Assembly: GCF_030733385.1 (NCBI RefSeq)
Contig: NZ_JASHJC010000015.1
Span: 1-64,000 of the forward strand
Reading direction: 5' to 3'
Source: Roseovarius sp. MMSF_3359
Lineage (GTDB): Bacteria; Pseudomonadota; Alphaproteobacteria; Rhodobacterales; Rhodobacteraceae
Length of the DNA stretch: 64,000 nt
Shown: in pieces, positions 60,012 through 64,000 of the stretch
Layout of the letters: every line of letters begins with the position of its first letter
Numbering within the stretch: position 1 is the stretch's first letter
Notes under the pieces: model-generated
The model's input: only the letters and a program-made list of their open reading frames with translations
What the model was told of the DNA's origin: nothing
Database searches by the model: none
Translations under genes and position numbers: made by a program

Positions 60012-60026
60012 GTTCACTATATGTTC
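60012..60026 (-). promoter_or_regulatory. LexA (SOS) box of imuA-imuB-dnaE2
   Basis: GTTC-ACTATAT-GTTC matches the alphaproteobacterial SOS box GTTC-N7-GTTC exactly. It lies 18 bases before the proposed imuA start and shows that the cassette is induced by DNA damage. Confidence 0.9.
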
Positions 60027-60195
60027 TATAAATTTGAGCAGCTTTTGACAACACTAATCCCGGCACAAATTGGATGTCCGCGCGGGTCAATGCGCGCCAT
60101 TCAACGTAGATTGAGATGCTTCAAATCTGCATTTAAGGGGCAATAATACCCGCGCAAAACCATGCGGTGATACTCGCAGGCCGCTCTGTGACAGA

Positions 60196-61020
60196 TTACC
60201 GGTTCAGCGCCATGTGCCGGTTCACATCCTTGTAGAGCAGATAGCGGAACGGCCCCGGGCCGCCCGCGTAACAGGCCTGCGGGCAGAAGGCGCGCAGCCA
60301 CATGTAATCGCCCGCCTCGACCTCGACCCAATCCTGGTTGAGCCGATAGACCGCCTTGCCCTCCAGCACGTAGAGCCCGTGTTCCATCACATGGGTCTCA
60401 GCAAAGGGGATCACGCCACCGGGCTGGAACGTCACGATGGTCACATGCATGTCATGGCGCAGGTCGGTCGGATCGACAAACCGTGTCGTGGCCCAGACAC
60501 CATTTGTATCCGGCATGGGCGTCGGCGCGATATCCTGCTCATTGGTAAAAAGCGCGTCGGGGGCATCGAGCCCCTCAACCCGTTGATAGGCTTTGCGAAT
60601 CCAGTGAAACCGTGCGACCGCGTCGCCGGTGTTTCGTACCTGCCAGTCGGCATCCGGCGGAAGGTAGGCATAGCCGCCGGTTTTCAGGCGATGCGCCTCA
60701 CCGCCAAGGGTCAGGGTCACCGCCCCCTCGACCACGAAGATCACCGCTTCGACACCAGCCTCGGTTTCGGGCCGGTCACTGCCCCCGCCGGGCTGCACCT
60801 CGGCGATATATTGCGAAAAGGTCTCTGCAAAACCCGACAGGGGCCGTGACAGCACCCAGAACCGCGCTCCCTCCCAAAACGGCAGAAAGCTCGTCACGAT
60901 ATCGCTGAACGTGCCTTTCGGGATGACCGCATAGGCATCGGTGAAAACTGCCCGATCCGTCAGGAGTTGGGTCTGCGGCGGCAGGCCGCCCTTGGGGGCG
61001 TAATAGGTCGCGTTACTCAT
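60196..61020 (-). CDS. allE: (S)-ureidoglycine aminohydrolase (bicupin)
   Basis: AllE takes ammonia from (S)-ureidoglycine to give (S)-ureidoglycolate, the substrate of AllA. The 274-aa protein has two cupin domains (VEAVIFVVEGAVTLTLGGEAHRLKTGGYAYLPP and VMEHGLYVLEGKAVYRLNQDWVEVEAGDYMWL). The C-terminal FCPQACYAGGPGPFRYLLYKDVNRH is typical of the family, where the second cupin binds Mn2+. The ATG at 61020 (MSNATYYAPKGG) fits the family start. It is separated from the other purine genes by the bhc operon and the mutagenesis cassette. Confidence 0.94.
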   Translation of the reverse strand: MSNATYYAPKGGLPPQTQLLTDRAVFTDAYAVIPKGTFSDIVTSFLPFWEGARFWVLSRPLSGFAETFSQYIAEVQPGGGSDRPETEAGVEAVIFVVEGAVTLTLGGEAHRLKTGGYAYLPPDADWQVRNTGDAVARFHWIRKAYQRVEGLDAPDALFTNEQDIAPTPMPDTNGVWATTRFVDPTDLRHDMHVTIVTFQPGGVIPFAETHVMEHGLYVLEGKAVYRLNQDWVEVEAGDYMWLRAFCPQACYAGGPGPFRYLLYKDVNRHMALNR

Positions 61021-61160
61021 GTCAGGGACCGTTCGGTTGGCTGCGTCACCCGCCATCAAAGACCAGACCGGAAAACGATCCAACAAGATTCGTACCTTGC
61101 AATTGCTGAAGGTTTCTAAGGAAATTTTTGAAAAGACTGACAGATTTCGGTGTGGAGACC

Positions 61161-62123
61161 TTATCCGGCCCGGCGCAGGCCCGAAGGCGTCACGCCGTAT
61201 TCGCGCCGTATCGCCCGGGTCAGCGCCGCGGGAGAATCGTATCCGCAGCGCACGGCGATCTCGGCCACGCCCAGATGCGTCCCCTCCAGCAATTTACGGG
61301 CCGAGGCCAGCCGCAGATGCCGATAAACCGTTCCCGGCGGCGCCCCCAACCGCGCCCGAAACCGCCGGTCAAGCGTTCTCGGCTGACACGAAAGGCGCCG
61401 CGCCAGCACCTCCAGTGGCAAGGGACGTTCGAGATTGCCCCGCATCAGGCTCAAGGCCCGGCTGACCATTGGGTCGCGCACCGCGTTCTGATCCCGATCG
61501 GCCCCGACGGGCGGGTCCTTGTGGATAAAGAGCGCCTCGACATCCAGCCGCGCCGCGATCCCAAGATGATCGCTGATCAGGCCCAACGTCAGATCAAGCG
61601 CCGACATGGCCCCGGCACAGGTCATCATCGGGCCATCCCGGATCACGCGGGCCTGTTCTGCTTCAACCTCAAGAAATTGCTCGGTAAATCCGTCCAAGAG
61701 ATCCCAGTGAACGGTACAGCGCCGCCTGTCGAGCAACCCGGCGGACGCCATCAGCCACGGCCCCGCGTCAAGACCCACGGTCACCCCGGCCCGCTGCGAT
61801 GCCCACTGCAGAGCGCGGCGATTGGGCGGCGTATCATGCCGAAGGTGGTCATAGCTGGCAGTGACAAAGAGATAATCGCATACCGCAAGCTCACCAAGCG
61901 GCGCATGCGGCACCACCTGCATGCCGCTTGACGACAAGACCGGCCCGCCATCTGGTGTGAATATCCGCCAGTCAAACGCATGGGTCGATGTCTGCGTATT
62001 GGCCGCACGCAACGGCTCAAGGCAATTGGCCAGACACAGGTTCGAAAACTGATCGTAGATCAGAAAGGCGATCCGCACTGGCGCGGCAGATGCTTTTGTC
62101 CATTCAGGCATGATTTTTGTCAT
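61161..62123 (-). CDS. GlxA-type AraC-family regulator, probably of carnitine degradation (CdhR-like)
   Basis: The 320-aa protein has an N-terminal DJ-1/PfpI-like domain (~15-190, IAFLIYDQFSNLCLANCLEPLRAANT) and a C-terminal AraC DNA-binding domain with two helix-turn-helices (~220-315, LASARKLLEGTHLGVAEIAVRCGYDSPAALTRAIRREYGVTP). The architecture is that of CdhR and GbdR, which respond to carnitine or betaine. It is divergent from the cleavage enzyme at 62191, with L-carnitine dehydrogenase just beyond. Two ATG starts (62123, 62111) are equally possible. Confidence 0.88.
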   Translation of the reverse strand: MTKIMPEWTKASAAPVRIAFLIYDQFSNLCLANCLEPLRAANTQTSTHAFDWRIFTPDGGPVLSSSGMQVVPHAPLGELAVCDYLFVTASYDHLRHDTPPNRRALQWASQRAGVTVGLDAGPWLMASAGLLDRRRCTVHWDLLDGFTEQFLEVEAEQARVIRDGPMMTCAGAMSALDLTLGLISDHLGIAARLDVEALFIHKDPPVGADRDQNAVRDPMVSRALSLMRGNLERPLPLEVLARRLSCQPRTLDRRFRARLGAPPGTVYRHLRLASARKLLEGTHLGVAEIAVRCGYDSPAALTRAIRREYGVTPSGLRRAG

Positions 62124-62190
62124 TTACTGCAAACTGTCTTTCCCTATCACGGCAGTAGGATTTTTCAAACGTCCATTCAGGGAGACTCAG

Positions 62191-63102
62191 ATGCCGCTTG
62201 CCATGAACCGAGAGGTTTTCATCACCTGCGCCGTGACCGGCTCGGGCTCGACCCAGGATCGCAGCCCCCATGTGCCGCGCTCACCGCAACAGATCGCCGA
62301 AAGCGCCATCGCGGCGGCCAAGGCCGGGGCGGCAGTGGTGCATTGCCATGTGCGCGACCCGGAAACCGGCGTGCCATCGCGCGACCCGAAACTCTACCGC
62401 GAACTGACCGACCGGGTGCGTGACGCGGATGTCGACGTGGTGCTGAACCTCACCGCGGGCATGGGCGGCGACATGGTTTTTGGAGGCGTCGAAAGCCCCC
62501 TGCCCGTGGCCGACGGCACCGACATGGTGGGCGCCACAGAGCGGATGGAACATATCGCTGAATGCCTGCCCGAGATCTGCACGCTCGACTGCGGCACGAT
62601 GAACTTTGCCGAGGCCGATTACGTGATGACCAACACGCCCGGCATGTTGACCGCCATGGGCAAGATGATGACCGATCTGGGTGTGAAGCCCGAGATCGAG
62701 GCGTTTGACACCGGTCATCTCTGGTACGCCAAGCAACTCGTGGCCGATGGTGTGCTGGAAACCGATGCGCTGGTGCAGCTTTGCATGGGGGTGCCGTGGG
62801 GCGCGCCGAATGACCTCAACACCTTCATGGCCATGGTCAACAACGTGCCTGCGGAGTGGAACTGGTCGGCCTTCTCGCTGGGCCGCGATCAGATGGCTTA
62901 TGTCGCCGCCTCGGTGCTGGCCGGTGGCAATGTGCGCGTCGGGCTGGAAGACAACCTGATGCTCGATCGTGGCGTCCAGGCCGAGAACTGGCAGTTGGTC
63001 GAACGCGCCCGCGAAATCATCGAACGGCTTGGCGCAAAGGTGATCGGCCCGGAAGAAGTACGCAAGAAACTGCGCCTGACCAAGCGGGCACCACGGGGAT
63101 GA
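62191..63102 (+). CDS. Beta-keto acid cleavage enzyme (BKACE), probably for 3-dehydrocarnitine
   Basis: The 303-aa zinc enzyme (formerly DUF849) cleaves a beta-keto acid with acetyl-CoA. It begins MPLAMNREVFITCAVTGSGST, with ATG 62191 set by GGGAG upstream. The zinc motif HCHVRDPETG and the glutamate-rich ENWQLVERAREIIERLG fit the family. Its neighbours, L-carnitine dehydrogenase and a CdhR-like regulator, point to dehydrocarnitine as substrate, giving betaine and acetoacetyl-CoA. It overlaps the SDR by four bases. Confidence 0.92.
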   Translation: MPLAMNREVFITCAVTGSGSTQDRSPHVPRSPQQIAESAIAAAKAGAAVVHCHVRDPETGVPSRDPKLYRELTDRVRDADVDVVLNLTAGMGGDMVFGGVESPLPVADGTDMVGATERMEHIAECLPEICTLDCGTMNFAEADYVMTNTPGMLTAMGKMMTDLGVKPEIEAFDTGHLWYAKQLVADGVLETDALVQLCMGVPWGAPNDLNTFMAMVNNVPAEWNWSAFSLGRDQMAYVAASVLAGGNVRVGLEDNLMLDRGVQAENWQLVERAREIIERLGAKVIGPEEVRKKLRLTKRAPRG

Positions 63103-63863
63103 GCGGTCGCCGCGTCCTGATTACCGCGGGCGCATCGGGCATTGGCCTGGGCTTGGCACGGCGCTTTGCCGAAGCCGGAGACCGCGTCGCGATCTGCGAT
63201 GCGGACGCGGACGCATTGGACAAGGTCAAGGCGGAATTCCCCGATTTCATCGCCGCCCGGGCCGACGTGACCGATGAGGCGCAGATGGACGCATTTCTGC
63301 AAGCGGTGGAGGCCGAATGGGGCGGTGTTGACGTTGTTTGCGCCAATGCCGGCACGGGCGGCCCGGCCGGGCGGATCGAAGATCTGGATTATGCCGCATG
63401 GCGCGATTGCGTTGGCGTGAACCTTTTCGGCGCGTTTCTCACCTGCCGATGGGCGGCACGTGTGATGCGGGCGCAAGGGTCTGGCCTGATCGTGCTCACC
63501 TCCTCCACGGCGGGGCTTTTCGGCTATCCGCTGCGCTCGCCCTATGCGGCGGCGAAATGGGGCATCGTGGGCCTGACCAAGACGCTGGCCATGGAGCTTG
63601 GCCCGGCGGGCGTGCGGGTCAACTGCATCTGCCCCGGCGCGGTCGAAGGCGACCGGATGGAGCGGGTGCTGGCCAATGAAAGCGCGGCAACCGGCACGCC
63701 CATCGAAGAGCTGCGCGCGAATTATGTGGCCTGCACCTCCCTCAAAAGCTGGGTAAGCGCGGACGATCTGGCGGACATGGTGCAGTTCCTCGCATCCCCC
63801 GCCGCAAGCAAAATCACCGGTCAGATCCTGGCCGTGGACGGACATACGGAGAGCATCAACTGA
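63099..63863 (+). CDS. Short-chain dehydrogenase in the carnitine cluster
   Basis: The 254-aa SDR begins MSGRRVLITAGASGIGLGLARR and has the catalytic serine in LTSSTAGLFGYP and YxxxK in YPLRSPYAAAKWG. The C-terminus LAVDGHTESIN is typical. ATGA overlap with the cleavage enzyme and a one-base overlap with the dehydrogenase after it show a single transcript. It may oxidise an alcohol intermediate of the route; the substrate is not known. Confidence 0.9.
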   Translation: MSGRRVLITAGASGIGLGLARRFAEAGDRVAICDADADALDKVKAEFPDFIAARADVTDEAQMDAFLQAVEAEWGGVDVVCANAGTGGPAGRIEDLDYAAWRDCVGVNLFGAFLTCRWAARVMRAQGSGLIVLTSSTAGLFGYPLRSPYAAAKWGIVGLTKTLAMELGPAGVRVNCICPGAVEGDRMERVLANESAATGTPIEELRANYVACTSLKSWVSADDLADMVQFLASPAASKITGQILAVDGHTESIN

Positions 63864-64000
63864 TGGCGAAAACAGCGTGTATCGTGGGCGGGGGCGTGAT
63901 CGGCGGCGGATGGGCCGCGCGGTTCCTGCTCAATGGGTGGAATGTGCGGGTCTATGACCCGGACCCCGAGGCCGAGCGCAAGATAAGCGAAGTGATGGGC
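63863..64000 (+). CDS. lcdH: L-carnitine dehydrogenase, N-terminal part, cut by the window edge
   Basis: 46 residues are visible: MAKTACIVGGGVIGGGWAAR and then FLLNGWNVRVYDPDPEAER, the NAD-binding Rossmann start of 3-hydroxyacyl-CoA dehydrogenase relatives. Its company (CdhR-like regulator and BKACE) and this exact N-terminus suit L-carnitine dehydrogenase, which oxidises carnitine to 3-dehydrocarnitine. The rest lies beyond base 64000. Confidence 0.8.
   Translation, partial: MAKTACIVGGGVIGGGWAARFLLNGWNVRVYDPDPEAERKISEVMG

Noticed and set aside
1-64000. CRISPR arrays, rRNA genes, complete phage or conjugation modules
   Set aside because: No regularly spaced repeats, no rRNA-like sequence and no structural phage or type IV secretion genes were seen.

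Overview
The window looks like the chromosome of a marine alphaproteobacterium of the Rhodobacteraceae (Roseobacter group). The signs are two TRAP transport systems, an RpoE-ChrR singlet-oxygen sigma system with its conserved target operon, a complete beta-hydroxyaspartate cycle operon (bhcRABCD), an imuA-imuB-dnaE2 mutagenesis cassette with a GTTC-N7-GTTC SOS box, and generally GC-rich, densely overlapping genes. The species cannot be named from the sequence alone.

Positions 1-8902 are accessory DNA. After the tail of a large secreted G8/beta-helix protein (1-1425) comes an AT-richer stretch with an orphan acyl-homoserine-lactone synthase (luxI), three decayed IS3-type fragments, and two families of very small paralogous proteins: three of exactly 61 aa and two of 62-68 aa. 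A tyrosine recombinase follows, then a 3' tRNA-Arg(TCT) fragment at 8856-8902 that marks the right attachment site of an integrated island.

Positions 8903-27546 carry transport and metabolism: a TRAP system in P-M-Q order divergent from a MocR regulator; an intergenic region with palindromic repeats; an epoxide hydrolase; a LysR regulator divergent from a second TRAP system (P-Q-M plus a UspA protein); then an apparently undescribed four-gene biosynthetic operon (a divergent cyclodipeptide-synthase-like protein, a GNAT, an Asp/Glu-type racemase and a single-module A-T-TE NRPS-like enzyme). An SDR and a GcvA-like LysR follow.

Positions 27588-35163 hold the RpoE-ChrR system and a seven-gene overlapping operon (FAD oxidoreductase, DUF1365, CFA-type methyltransferase, chalcone-isomerase-like, transporter, DUF3833, SDR). 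They diverge from two back-to-back TGATCC-N18-TAA promoters.

Positions 35184-54435 form a nitrogen/carbon salvage block. Purine degradation (xdhABC, two purine-type permeases, puuD, uraH, a puuE-uraD fusion, allA) runs from hypoxanthine/xanthine to glyoxylate and urea. It is followed directly by bhcRABCD, which turns glyoxylate into aspartate/oxaloacetate. Two paralogous LysR regulators bracket the purine genes. The ureidoglycine aminohydrolase allE lies at 60196-61020, beyond the mutagenesis cassette (54513-59994). No allantoate amidohydrolase or allantoicase is in the window.

The right edge (61161-64000) begins a carnitine-degradation cluster: a GlxA/AraC regulator, a beta-keto acid cleavage enzyme, an SDR, and the start of L-carnitine dehydrogenase.
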